From positions 1-16,663 of the forward strand of contig CAYXIO010000074.1 in assembly GCA_964465125.1 (NCBI GenBank): a stretch of DNA of 16,663 nt, written 5' to 3'. A program made the translations under genes and the position numbers. The DNA is from CAYOHG01 sp964465125 (GTDB taxonomy: Bacteria > Planctomycetota > Phycisphaerae > UBA1845 > Fen-1342). Positions 9,302 to 16,663 of the stretch are shown here, one piece after another (the stretch's first letter is position 1; each line of letters starts with the position of its first letter). The notes beneath the pieces are model-generated. The model had not been told where the DNA came from and made no database searches. It saw only the letters and a list, made by a program, of their open reading frames with translations.

Positions 9302-9312
9302 TATAATCCCGC
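9302..9312 (+). promoter_or_regulatory. Predicted -10 element, TATAATCCCGC, for the YceI gene
   Basis: A consensus TATAAT lies 21 bp after the glycosyltransferase stop and about 86 bp before the YceI start, followed by CCCGC as at 7134. No strong -35 match is present. Transcription would start near 9314, giving a leader of about 80 nt. Confidence 0.5.
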
Positions 9313-9392
9313 CGTCCGCCGGCAAGCTCGGCACGGCCGAGCCGCAACGGTCCGCGGACGGTGACGCACGGTTTCCCAATCGGAGCTGATCG

Positions 9393-10010
9393 ATGCGCGG
9401 AATGCGATTCGCTTGTGGTGCGATGTTGCTGTTGATGATCGGCGGTCCGCTGCTGGCGGACGAGCTGGAGTTCGACTTCAAAGACCCCAAGGGCGTCAAC
9501 ACGATGACGTTCGTGCTGGATTCCGAGATTGAGCCGTTCGCCGGCTTCGCGTCCGGCATCAGCGGCACGGTCAGGTTCGATCCGAAGAAGCCCGAGTCGA
9601 TCCACGGAACGATCCGGGTGGAATCGAAATCCTTGAGCATGACCAACCCGAAAATGACCGAGGTGTTGCACGGCGAGGATTGGCTCAACGTGCAGAAGCA
9701 CGCGGCGATCACCTTCGAGTTCAAGAAGGTGGAGCATCTGAAGGCGGAGGCGGGGCAGCTCGAATTCACCGCCGTCGGCCCGTTCACCTGCAAGGGCGTT
9801 TCCAAGGAGATGCGGATTCCAGTGCGCGCCAGCTACCTCGAAGGCAAGGCGGGGCAGCGGCTGCGCGGCGCCAAGGGTGACCTGCTGGTGCTGCGGGCGA
9901 GCTTCAGCATCGATCGCAAGGACTTCGATATCAAGAAGGATTTTGGTCCGGAAATCGTCGCCGAGCAGATTCAGATTCGCGCCAACATCGTCGGCATGCA
10001 GCCGAATTGA
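9393..10010 (+). CDS. YceI-family exported lipocalin-like protein
   Basis: This is a 205-residue protein. A signal peptide (MRFACGAMLLLMIGGPLLA, cut before DELEF near residue 22) sends it to the periplasm. The rest matches the YceI family: a beta-barrel that in known members binds a polyprenoid in its core. Visible features are the strand pattern TMTFVLDSEIEPFAGFASGISGT, then the KHAAITFEFKKVEHL and TCKGVSKEMRIPV strands and the end FSIDRKDFDIKKDFGPEIVAEQIQIRANIVG. The start has GGAG 7 bases upstream. Family members are linked to isoprenoid or quinone handling and stress responses; the ligand here is not known. It has its own likely promoter at 9302 and converges on the DUF1801 gene. Confidence 0.9.
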   Translation: MRGMRFACGAMLLLMIGGPLLADELEFDFKDPKGVNTMTFVLDSEIEPFAGFASGISGTVRFDPKKPESIHGTIRVESKSLSMTNPKMTEVLHGEDWLNVQKHAAITFEFKKVEHLKAEAGQLEFTAVGPFTCKGVSKEMRIPVRASYLEGKAGQRLRGAKGDLLVLRASFSIDRKDFDIKKDFGPEIVAEQIQIRANIVGMQPN

Positions 10011-10032
10011 CGCAACCGCGCACGAGCGCGTC

Positions 10033-10056
10033 GGCGGCGCCGCAAGGCGCGTCGCC
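10033..10056. terminator. Possible shared hairpin between convergent genes
   Basis: In the 52-bp gap between the stops of the YceI and DUF1801 genes, GGCG-G-CGCC-GCAA-GGCG-CGT-CGCC can fold into two 4-bp stems with a GCAA loop and a small internal loop. It has no T-tract. Its position fits a bidirectional terminator but the structure is imperfect and the region is so GC-rich that chance pairing is likely. Confidence 0.25.
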
Positions 10057-10062
10057 GCGGCC

Positions 10063-10557
10063 CTACTTCTTCGCGCGCCCGCTGGCTGAGCTCTTGCGCT
10101 TGCCGGCGGACTTCAGGACCGATTCGTAATACGCGATGAACTTATCCGCCGGCACGCGCGCGATCGCTTCGCCGATAACCTCCAGCGGCAGGTCTTCGAG
10201 CTTCTTGAAGCGGATGCAGGACTTCCCCATGTCGAGCTTCTTGCCCGTCCTGGCCCAGGCCTCGCGGAACCAGTTTGCCTGGTCCGGGCTCCCGTAGACG
10301 CACATCAGGTAGAGCGCCATGTGATTCTTCTGTGACGCCAGCCCCGCGAACGGCAGCGGCTGCTTCGGATCGCAGTGATATCCGGGCGGGTACACGCTGT
10401 GCGGCACGAAGTAGCCGATCATGCCGTACTGCATGCCTTCCTTGTAACCCTCGCCCAGGTTCTTTCGAATCACGGCACGAACCGCCTTGATCGCGGCGCG
10501 GCGGTCCTCCGGCATTTCAGTCAGGTATTCCGTGACGGTCGTAGCCTTGCTTTGCAT
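10063..10557 (-). CDS. DUF1801 domain protein
   Basis: This 164-residue soluble protein has no signal peptide. AGGAG lies 7 bases before the ATG. The sequence from VTEYLTEMPEDRRAAIKAVRAVIRKNL through GMQYGMIGYFVPHSVYPPG and NHMALYLMCVYG to MGKSCIRFKKLEDLP matches DUF1801 (the YdhG-like, frataxin-like fold group). The end is a basic tail rich in Lys and Ser (GKRKSSASGRAKK). The biochemical role of the family is unknown. The gene stands alone, converging on the YceI gene and separated from the sigma-54 activator's stop by 195 bp in which I see no gene. Confidence 0.85.
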   Translation of the reverse strand: MQSKATTVTEYLTEMPEDRRAAIKAVRAVIRKNLGEGYKEGMQYGMIGYFVPHSVYPPGYHCDPKQPLPFAGLASQKNHMALYLMCVYGSPDQANWFREAWARTGKKLDMGKSCIRFKKLEDLPLEVIGEAIARVPADKFIAYYESVLKSAGKRKSSASGRAKK

Positions 10558-10752
10558 GGCGCGCTCCTGCGTCGGCGTGCCGGCGCTTCCGATCGAGATC
10601 GCGACCGACCGGCGGGCATCCTAGGCGGAACGACTCGCGAGGGCAGCGCTTTTTGGGGCGAGCCAAGGAAAAGCGACGCGGCGCGGCGATGCCTGGGAAC
10701 GATCCGCGGTTCGCAGCCGACGCCCGTGTTGGCGGCGCCACGCCGGCCGGGA

Positions 10753-12342
10753 TCAACCTCGGAACCGTCGCCAGTCGATGCCCAGCCGCCGCATGCGCGA
10801 TCGAAGCGTGTGCGGGTTGATCCTCAGCCGGACGGCGGCGCCGAATGGACCCTCGACACGACCGCGGCAGGTCGCCAGGACCGACTCGATGTGCGTGCGC
10901 ATCGCGTCGTCGAGCGGCGCGCTCGAAAGCGGCTGAGGGGCCGGCGAAGGGGCGGCAGGCGCGGCGGGAGCGCGGGGGAGTTCTCCAGCAGGGCCGGCAG
11001 GGATGACGCTGCTGATACCGGGTATCGGTCCCAATGCCGTCGCAATCTCCAGCGCGCGTCCGTTCCCCAGCAACGCGGCGCGATCGATGACGGCGGCCAG
11101 CTCGCGCACGTTGCCGGGCCAGGGGTAGGCGGCGAGACGGCGAATGTCGTCCGGGGTCGGCATCACCAGGGCCAGCCCGAAGCGCGTCGCCGCCTTCTGG
11201 GCGAAATGACAGGCCAGCGCGGCGATGTCGTCGGGCCGATCGCGCAAGGGCGGGATGGGGATCGGAAAGACGGCGACCCGATACCACAGGTCCTGCCGAA
11301 ACCCTCCGTCGCGGGCCATCGAGGCGAGATTCCGGTGCGTCGCGGCCACGATGCGCACGTCGACGTGGATTGACTGGCGCCCGCCGACCCGCTCTATGAA
11401 GCCGTCCTGAAGCACCCGCAACAGGCGTACTTGCGCAGCCGGAGGCAGTTCGCCGATCTCATCCAGAAATAGCGTGCCCTTGTCGGCGCGCTCAAACCAG
11501 CCGATGTGCGTACCGACGGCGCCGGTGAAGCTGCCGCGCTCGTGGCCGAAGAGGTGCGAGTCGATCAGCTCAGGCGGGATGGCGCCGCAGTTCACGCGGA
11601 TGAAGGGGCCGTCGCGACGCGCGGAACGGTCGTGAATGGCACGGGCAATGACTTCCTTGCCCGTCCCGGTTTCCCCCAGCAGCAAAACCGGCACGTCCGC
11701 GCGGCAGACGGTCTCGACACGGTCCATGACCTGCCGCAGGCCCGCCTCGCTTCCCACGATGGTCGTCGAGATTTCGCGCCGGCCGAGACGGGCCAGCAGC
11801 GATCGGCGATCCGCCTCGGCAGCTTCGCGAAGCGTCTTGATCTCGGACAGGCGGCGGTCGTTCTCAAGCGCTGCTGAGAACGGCTCGAGCAGGGCATCGA
11901 TCAGCCGCCGATGATGCTGTTCCATCCGCAGGCTGGGCGCGGGGAGGATCAGCACCAGACCAATCATCTCCGCCGCGCCGGTCAGCGCGCCGACCAGCGC
12001 GCGGTTGCGCGCGTCGGTGGACAGGCCGGCGGCGAGCGCGTCGATCGCAGGGCATTCGTTCAGCGGCATCGCCCGGCGCTGCGTGCCCCAGGCGATCAGC
12101 CGGCCAAGCTGGTCGGGAGAGAGGTCGACGCGCGTGCGCGGCGTTGGTGCGTCGCCGCCAGACGACTCGCAGGCGACGGTTTCGAGGCAAGCGTGCGATA
12201 GGTCGAGGCGATCGACCACGAGCAACTGCATCGGCAGGTCGCGGAGCACCTCCGCCGCGATGGAGGCCGCCGACCGCGCGATCTCGATGTGCTTACAAGC
12301 TTCGCGCCAGACGCGTAGCAACAGGCTATCGAAGCCCTGCAT
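10753..12342 (-). CDS. Sigma-54-dependent transcriptional activator (GAF-AAA+-Fis HTH)
   Basis: This is a 529-residue enhancer-binding protein that uses ATP to remodel sigma-54 RNA polymerase. The ATG at 12340-12342 (MQGFDSLLLRV) is chosen, with CGGAAA 7 bases upstream; a TTG seven codons earlier is possible. Residues 1 to about 160 look like a GAF-type sensory domain, followed by a coiled-coil linker rich in Glu and Arg. The AAA+ domain has Walker A GETGTGKE (223-230), the sigma-54 contact loop GSFTGA (270-275, Ser for the usual Ala but the key Phe and Thr kept) and Walker B GTLFLDEIGELP (D294, E295). A Pro/Ala-rich linker leads to the C-terminal Fis-type helix-turn-helix GAAVRLRINPHTLRSRMRRLGI, as in FhlA-like regulators. 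There is no receiver domain, so control is by ligand or partner, not phosphorylation. It is divergent from the sulfate transporter operon, its likely target. Confidence 0.93.
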   Translation of the reverse strand: MQGFDSLLLRVWREACKHIEIARSAASIAAEVLRDLPMQLLVVDRLDLSHACLETVACESSGGDAPTPRTRVDLSPDQLGRLIAWGTQRRAMPLNECPAIDALAAGLSTDARNRALVGALTGAAEMIGLVLILPAPSLRMEQHHRRLIDALLEPFSAALENDRRLSEIKTLREAAEADRRSLLARLGRREISTTIVGSEAGLRQVMDRVETVCRADVPVLLLGETGTGKEVIARAIHDRSARRDGPFIRVNCGAIPPELIDSHLFGHERGSFTGAVGTHIGWFERADKGTLFLDEIGELPPAAQVRLLRVLQDGFIERVGGRQSIHVDVRIVAATHRNLASMARDGGFRQDLWYRVAVFPIPIPPLRDRPDDIAALACHFAQKAATRFGLALVMPTPDDIRRLAAYPWPGNVRELAAVIDRAALLGNGRALEIATALGPIPGISSVIPAGPAGELPRAPAAPAAPSPAPQPLSSAPLDDAMRTHIESVLATCRGRVEGPFGAAVRLRINPHTLRSRMRRLGIDWRRFRG

Positions 12343-12436
12343 CGTAGTTTCCGTGTAATGCAATAGATATTCTGTTTCATTCGCTCACGATCGGCAATGA
12401 TATAAGCTGGAAAACATGCTAAAAAACAAATAGTCC

Positions 12437-12442
12437 TATAAT
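12437..12442 (+). promoter_or_regulatory. TATAAT box in the AT-rich divergent region
   Basis: A consensus TATAAT sits in the AT-rich part (about 12360-12460) of the region between the sigma-54 activator and sbp. It is centred in the near-palindrome CTATAATAG, so it could serve either strand or be part of an operator. No clear -35 box accompanies it on the plus strand. On the minus strand TTGAAA (12451-12456) is too close to pair with it. Confidence 0.25.
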
Positions 12443-12479
12443 AGAACGCTTTTCAACCGATTGGTACTGACACTGGCGC

Positions 12480-12495
12480 TGGAACGCTGTGTGCC
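12480..12495 (+). promoter_or_regulatory. Predicted sigma-54 (-24/-12) promoter for the sulfate operon
   Basis: TGGAACGCTGTGTGCC matches the consensus TGGCACG-N4-TTGCW at 9 of the 12 conserved positions, including the invariant GG (12481-12482) and GC (12493-12494) with the required 10 bases between them. It faces sbp, whose ATG is at 12591, so transcription would start near 12506 with a leader of about 85 nt. It is within 140 bp of the start of a sigma-54 activator gene on the other strand, which makes a functional site more likely. Confidence 0.55.
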
Positions 12496-12510
12496 CTGGT
12501 TCAATCAGGG
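12494..12510. repeat. 17-bp imperfect palindrome at the predicted sbp start site
   Basis: CCCTGGTTCAATCAGGG has 5-bp perfect outer arms (CCCTG/CAGGG) and 2-bp inner arms (TT/AA) around one mismatched pair. It overlaps the end of the predicted -12 box and the predicted transcription start, so it could be a repressor site or a hairpin at the 5' end of the mRNA. Confidence 0.35.
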
Positions 12511-12590
12511 TTGGCCCGGCACCGGCCGCTGCACTCCGTGGCGCGGCAATGCGTCGAATCGTCCGCCCGCCGAACAGGGAGAGTCCAACC

Positions 12591-13655
12591 ATGAGCCGTA
12601 GCTGTTTGAGCCTGACCGTCGGCGGTGTGCTGGCCTGTCTCGCGGCGGTCACTGCACCCGCGCGCGGCGACGACGTGACCTTGCTGAACGTCTCCTACGA
12701 TCCGACGCGCGAGTTCTACGTCGATTTCAACAAGGCCTTCGCCGACTATTGGAAAGCCCGCGCGGGGCAGACGGTCACCATCAAGCAATCTCACGGCGGC
12801 GCGGGCAAGCAGGCCCGCGCGGTGATCGATGGGCTTGAGGCCGACGTCGTCACGCTGGCGCTCGCCTACGACATCGACGCCATCGCCGAGAAGGCCAAGC
12901 TGCTGCCGGCCGACTGGCAAAAGCGTCTTCCGCACAACAGTTGCCCCTACACGTCGACCATTGTCTTCCTTGTTCGGAAGGGCAATCCGAAGGGTATTCA
13001 CGACTGGGAAGACCTGCTCAAGCCCGACGTGCAGATCATCACGCCGAACCCGAAAACCTCCGGCGGAGCGCGCTGGAACTACCTGGCGGCCTGGGGCTAC
13101 GTCCTGCATCGGGAGTTGGGTGACCTTTCGCGCGTCAACGACCCGGCCAATGCGAACGCGGTGCAGGCGGCCAACGAGAAGGCACGCGAATTTGTCACCG
13201 CGATTTTCAGGAAGGTGCCCGTGCTCGACTCCGGTGCGCGGGGGTCGACGATGACGTTCGTGCAACGCGGGCTGGGCGACGTCCTTCTCTCGTGGGAGAA
13301 CGAGGCGTTTCTGGCGGTCAATGAATTCGGGGCTGACAAGTTCGAGATCATTGTGCCGTCGGTCAGCATTCTGGCTGAGCCGCCGGTGACGGTTGTGGAC
13401 CGCTTCGCGCAGAAGCACGGAACGCAGCAGGTCGCGCAGGCCTATCTCGAATACCTCTACTCGCCGGCCGGGCAGCGCCTGGCGGCCAAGCACTACTACC
13501 GGCCGGTCGAGCCCGCAGGCGCCGACCCACAAGACCTGCGGCGCTTTCCGAAGCTCGAACTGATCACGGTCGACCAGGTCTTCGGCGGCTGGCAGAAGGC
13601 CCAGCGGACGCACTTCAACGACGGCGGGGTGTTCGACCAGATCTACAAGCCGTAG
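12591..13655 (+). CDS. sbp: Sulfate ABC transporter, periplasmic sulfate-binding protein
   Basis: This 354-residue protein captures sulfate (possibly thiosulfate) in the periplasm and hands it to the CysTW permease. AGGGAGAG lies 8 bases before the ATG. Residues 1-26 are a signal peptide (LTVGGVLACLAAVTAPARG). Family signatures are LLNVSYDPTREFYVDFN (31-47), IKQSHGGAGKQARAV (64-78, the first sulfate-binding protein signature) and NPKTSGGARWNYLAAWGY (153-170, the second), with ARGSTMTFVQRGLGDVLLSWENEA further on. All these match Sbp/CysP proteins of normal length. It is the first gene of the operon, 58 bp before cysT, downstream of a predicted sigma-54 promoter. Confidence 0.96.
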   Translation: MSRSCLSLTVGGVLACLAAVTAPARGDDVTLLNVSYDPTREFYVDFNKAFADYWKARAGQTVTIKQSHGGAGKQARAVIDGLEADVVTLALAYDIDAIAEKAKLLPADWQKRLPHNSCPYTSTIVFLVRKGNPKGIHDWEDLLKPDVQIITPNPKTSGGARWNYLAAWGYVLHRELGDLSRVNDPANANAVQAANEKAREFVTAIFRKVPVLDSGARGSTMTFVQRGLGDVLLSWENEAFLAVNEFGADKFEIIVPSVSILAEPPVTVVDRFAQKHGTQQVAQAYLEYLYSPAGQRLAAKHYYRPVEPAGADPQDLRRFPKLELITVDQVFGGWQKAQRTHFNDGGVFDQIYKP

Positions 13656-13713
13656 GGGGGCTCGTTTTCGGGTAGGCGTCGCGCAGGTCTGGCGACGGGG
13701 CAAGGGGAAGCGC

Positions 13714-14553
13714 GTGATCCTGAAGAGACCGAGTGTGCTTCCGGGCTTTGGTCTGACGCTCGGCTACGCGTTGCTCTATCTGAGCCTGATCGTGCTCGTG
13801 CCGCTCGCGGCGCTGTTCATTCGAGCGGCGAGCGCGAGCTGGCAGGAGCTCTGGGGCACCATCAGTGATCCGCGCGTCGTGGCCTCCTACAAGCTTACCT
13901 TCGGAGCGGCGTTCATCGGCGCTTTGATCAACGCGGTCTTCGGGTTCATGGTCGCCTGGACGCTGGTGCGCTACCGGTTTCCCGGGCGGAAGGTGGTGGA
14001 TGCAATGGTGGACCTGCCGTTCGCGCTGCCGACGGCGGTCTCCGGCATCGCGCTGACGGCGATCTACGCTCCCAACGGCTGGATCGGGCGCTGGCTGGAA
14101 CCGCTGGGCATCAAGGCGGCTTTCAGTCCGCTGGGGGTGATGATCGCGCTGACGTTCATCGGACTGCCCTTTGTGGTGCGAACGCTTCAGCCCGCGCTGG
14201 AAGACCTGAGCGTCGAGGACGAGGAGGCTGCTGCCAGCCTGGGCGCGGGTCGCTGGAACACGTTTCGCCTTGTCGTGTTTCCCACGCTGCTGCCGGCGCT
14301 GCTGACCGGGTTTGCGCTGGCGTTCGCCCGGGCGTTGGGTGAGTACGGATCGGTCGTGTTCATTTCCGGGAACATGCCGATGCGCACCGAGATCGCCGCG
14401 CTGCTGATCGTGACGAAGCTGGAGCAGTACGACTATGCGGGCGCCACCTCGATCGCGGCGGTCATGCTGCTGGCATCGTTCGTGCTGCTGCTGTTGATCA
14501 ACCTACTGCAATGGTGGGCTGTGGCGCGCCGGCGAGCGGGAGCCAACGCATGA
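13714..14553 (+). CDS. cysT: Sulfate ABC transporter permease CysT
   Basis: This 279-residue inner membrane permease forms half of the sulfate channel. The start is GTG, with AGGGGAAG about 5 bases upstream. Several hydrophobic segments are visible, from LGYALLYLSLIVLVPLAALFI near the N-terminus to SIAAVMLLASFVLLLLINLL near the end. The ATPase-docking EAA loop is EEAAASLGAGRWNTFRLVVFP (from residue 170). The segment FARALGEYGSVVFISGN is typical of CysT/CysU and not CysW. It is followed by cysW with a 4-bp ATGA overlap, pointing to translational coupling. Confidence 0.95.
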   Translation: MILKRPSVLPGFGLTLGYALLYLSLIVLVPLAALFIRAASASWQELWGTISDPRVVASYKLTFGAAFIGALINAVFGFMVAWTLVRYRFPGRKVVDAMVDLPFALPTAVSGIALTAIYAPNGWIGRWLEPLGIKAAFSPLGVMIALTFIGLPFVVRTLQPALEDLSVEDEEAAASLGAGRWNTFRLVVFPTLLPALLTGFALAFARALGEYGSVVFISGNMPMRTEIAALLIVTKLEQYDYAGATSIAAVMLLASFVLLLLINLLQWWAVARRRAGANA

Positions 14554-15479
14554 GCGCAGGCCCGTTCACGTTGGCGGCCGTCGCCGCTCCGACCGTCGCG
14601 CCGCGCGCCGCTCTGGCCGAGTCGGCGTGGGTGCGCTGGGCGGCGATTTCGGTCTCGCTGGCGTTCCTTTCGCTCTTCCTGCTGGTGCCGCTCGTGGCTG
14701 TATTCACCGAGGCGCTGCGCGGCGGGATCGGGACGTACTTCGCGAGCCTGTCCCATCCGGATGCGCTTTCCGCCATCCGCCTGACGCTCGTCGTTGCGGC
14801 GATCGCCGTACCGGCCAACCTGGTGTTCGGGATGGCGGCGGCCTGGGCGATCGCGCGCTTCGAGTTCGTCGGCAAGAGCCTCCTGACTACGCTGATTGAC
14901 CTGCCTTTTGCCGTCTCACCGGTGATCAGCGGGCTGGTCTACGTGCTGCTGTTCGGCTTGCAGGGCTGGCTGGGGCCGTGGCTGATCGCGCACGGCGTGC
15001 AGATCATCTTCGCCGTGCCCGGCATCGTGCTTGCGACCCTCTTTGTCACGTTCCCATTCGTGGCGCGTGAGCTCATTCCGCTGATGCAGGAGCAGGGCGA
15101 CGAAGAGGAGTTGGCGGCCCTGTCCCTGGGAGCCAGCGGCTGGCAGGTGCTCCGGCGGGTGACGCTGCCGAACGTGCGCTGGGCGCTGCTGTACGGGGTC
15201 ATCCTGTGCAATGCGCGCGCGATGGGCGAATTCGGCGCGGTGTCGGTCGTGTCGGGTCATATTCGCGGCGAGACCAACACGATGCCGCTGCACGTCGAGA
15301 TTCTCTACAACGAATGCAACTCGGTCGCGGCCTTTGCGGTCGCGTCGCTGCTGGCGCTGTTGGCGCTGGCGACGCTGGCCGCCAAGAGCCTCGTTGAGTG
15401 GCGCGGCAAGCAGGCCGAGGAGACGCGCCGCGCGCTGGAGGCGACCGAACCAACGGGCTCTCCCGGGGGTGCGCCATGA
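14550..15479 (+). CDS. cysW: Sulfate ABC transporter permease CysW
   Basis: This is the 309-residue second permease subunit. The ATG is placed at the ATGA overlap with the cysT stop. An N-terminal cytosolic stretch of about 30 Ala-rich residues precedes the first membrane segment (AAISVSLAFLSLFLLVPLVAVF). The EAA loop reads EEELAALSLGASGWQVLRRV (from residue 185). CysW-specific sequence is ARAMGEFGAVSVVSGHIRGE followed by TNTMPLHVEILYNE. It forms a heterodimer with CysT. It overlaps cysA by ATGA at its end. Confidence 0.95.
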   Translation: MSAGPFTLAAVAAPTVAPRAALAESAWVRWAAISVSLAFLSLFLLVPLVAVFTEALRGGIGTYFASLSHPDALSAIRLTLVVAAIAVPANLVFGMAAAWAIARFEFVGKSLLTTLIDLPFAVSPVISGLVYVLLFGLQGWLGPWLIAHGVQIIFAVPGIVLATLFVTFPFVARELIPLMQEQGDEEELAALSLGASGWQVLRRVTLPNVRWALLYGVILCNARAMGEFGAVSVVSGHIRGETNTMPLHVEILYNECNSVAAFAVASLLALLALATLAAKSLVEWRGKQAEETRRALEATEPTGSPGGAP

Positions 15480-16603
15480 GTATTGACGTGCAGCACGTCA
15501 ACAAGACGTTTGGCAGCTTCGCGGCGCTGCGCGACGTGAGCGTGCGCGTGGAAGACGGCGAGCTGGTGGCGCTACTCGGCCCCAGCGGCTCGGGCAAGAC
15601 CACGCTGCTGCGGATCATCGCCGGGCTGGAAGCTCCGGATCCGAACGCGGGCACGCGCATGCTGTTTCACGAAGAGGACGTGTCGACTCGGCCGGTCCGC
15701 AAACGGCAGGTCGGCTTCGTCTTTCAGCATTACGCCCTGTTCCGGCACATGACCGTCTTCGAGAACGTGGCGTTCGGGCTGCGCGTCAAGCCGCGCGGCG
15801 AGCGGCCGCGCCGAGCGGAAATTCGGGCGCGCGTCGAGCGATTGCTGCGGCTCGTTCAGCTCGAAGCGCTCGAAAAGCGCTACCCGAGCCAGCTTTCCGG
15901 CGGTCAGCGGCAGCGCGTCGCGCTGGCGCGGGCGCTGGCGGTCGAGCCGCGCGTGCTGCTGCTGGACGAGCCCTTCGGCGCGCTGGATGCGAAGGTGCGG
16001 CTCGAGCTGCGGCAATGGCTGCGCCGCCTGCACGATGAGCTGCACGTGACCAGCCTGTTCGTGACCCATGACCAGGAGGAGGCGCTCGAAGTTGCGGACC
16101 GCGTGGTCGTGATGAACGAAGGCCGCATCGTGCAGACGGGCTCTCCGGAGGAGGTGTTTCACGAGCCGGCCAACGAGTTTGTGATGAACTTTCTGGGCAA
16201 CGTCAACGTGTTTCGCGGGCGCGTCGAGCAGGGCCGCGCGACACTCGGCCCACTCGAATTCGACGTGGAGCAGTACCCCGGGCTGAATTCGTCCTCGGTC
16301 AAGGCGTTCGTTCGGCCGCACGAGCTGGAGGTCGAGAAGCGCGCCAACGGCAAGCCCAGCTTTCGGGCGCGCGTGGAGCACGTCAGCGCCGCGGGGCCGC
16401 GCGTCAAGGTGCGCTTGGTCTCGGAAGGCGGCCTGCCGATCCAGGCCGAGGTCTCGCTCGAACGCTACCGCGCGCTGGAGCTGCGCCCGGGGCAGATCGT
16501 CTACGTGGCGGTGCGGGACGTGCGGCTGGCGGTCGACGCCGAGCAGCTGGCGGTCGAGGAGCGGCTGTTCGCTCTTACCGGTATTCGGTCGATCGTGGAC
16601 TAA
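15476..16603 (+). CDS. cysA: Sulfate ABC transporter ATP-binding protein CysA
   Basis: This is the 375-residue ATPase subunit that drives sulfate import. The ATG sits in an ATGA overlap with the cysW stop. Walker A is GPSGSGKT (35-42), the Q-loop is Q84 in FVFQHYALF, the signature is LSGGQRQR (140-147), Walker B is LLLDEPFGALD (161-171) and the switch histidine is H198 in VTHDQEEA. Residues from about 240 form the TOBE-type regulatory domain (GNVNVFRGRV, then SVKAFVRPHELEVEK) found in CysA. All catalytic residues are intact. With sbp, cysT and cysW it completes a sulfate importer in the canonical gene order. Only 60 bp remain after the stop, with no clear terminator. Confidence 0.96.
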   Translation: MSIDVQHVNKTFGSFAALRDVSVRVEDGELVALLGPSGSGKTTLLRIIAGLEAPDPNAGTRMLFHEEDVSTRPVRKRQVGFVFQHYALFRHMTVFENVAFGLRVKPRGERPRRAEIRARVERLLRLVQLEALEKRYPSQLSGGQRQRVALARALAVEPRVLLLDEPFGALDAKVRLELRQWLRRLHDELHVTSLFVTHDQEEALEVADRVVVMNEGRIVQTGSPEEVFHEPANEFVMNFLGNVNVFRGRVEQGRATLGPLEFDVEQYPGLNSSSVKAFVRPHELEVEKRANGKPSFRARVEHVSAAGPRVKVRLVSEGGLPIQAEVSLERYRALELRPGQIVYVAVRDVRLAVDAEQLAVEERLFALTGIRSIVD

Positions 16604-16663
16604 ATAGCTATTCCCGATCACGCGACAGCGCGTTTCGAGCGGTGTGAGCGTTGCCGATTTCGG

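Noticed and set aside
12361..12363. TTG start for the sigma-54 activator
   Set aside because: It would add only seven residues, and no Shine-Dalgarno site precedes it; the ATG at 12340-12342 has CGGAAA at a suitable distance.
12518..12533. Second -24/-12-like site (GGCAC ... CTGCA)
   Set aside because: There are 11 bases between GG and GC instead of the required 10, a spacing that normally abolishes sigma-54 recognition.
12501..13703. Minus-strand 400-residue frame opposite sbp
   Set aside because: sbp carries both family signatures and a signal peptide; the antisense frame is a shadow.
16603..16612. AATAGCTATT palindrome at the cysA stop as a terminator
   Set aside because: It is a 10-bp self-complementary word with no loop and no T-tract, so it cannot act as an intrinsic terminator hairpin.
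15572..16621. Minus-strand 349-residue frame opposite cysA
   Set aside because: cysA is complete with all ABC motifs; the antisense product is His/Arg/Gln-rich with no motif.

Overview
This is a GC-rich bacterial fragment, almost certainly a scaffold from a metagenome or draft assembly, because it contains a run of exactly 100 Ns. No rRNA or other marker gene is present. The gene content suggests Planctomycetota or a related lineage: small secreted Cys-rich proteins, a planctomycete-like secreted protein of unknown family, two-domain SppA, aconitase A and a FhlA-like sigma-54 activator. That assignment is inference. Nothing indicates a prophage, plasmid, transposon or CRISPR array.

Left part, minus strand (1-7 kb). 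An unrecognised exported protein runs off the left edge (1-1078). A 124-residue exported protein with 13 cysteines follows (1274-1648). Its predicted leader carries at least eight tandem copies of an 8-bp unit, broken by the assembly gap, and a good sigma-70-type promoter lies upstream (1934-1961). Next come aconitase A (2104-4833) and signal peptide peptidase SppA (4996-6948). A strong two-part hairpin separates sppA from acnA.

Middle part (7.1-10.6 kb). A peptide-type ABC ATPase without permeases (7150-8190) and a family 2 glycosyltransferase (8222-9280) form a plus-strand pair, divergent from sppA. A YceI-family exported protein (9393-10010) follows, then a convergent DUF1801 protein (10063-10557). 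Two of the plus-strand units are preceded by the same 11-bp element, TATMATCCCGC, probably a -10 region.

Right part (10.7-16.6 kb). A GAF/AAA+/Fis-type sigma-54 activator (10753-12342, minus) is divergent from a complete sulfate ABC importer: binding protein, two permeases and ATPase, in the order sbp-cysT-cysW-cysA (12591-16603). The permease and ATPase genes overlap by ATGA. The AT-rich region between activator and importer carries a near-consensus -24/-12 element (12480-12495) facing sbp. The layout predicts that sulfate uptake is driven by sigma-54 under this activator, which is not the classical CysB-type arrangement. This is the most testable regulatory hypothesis in the window.
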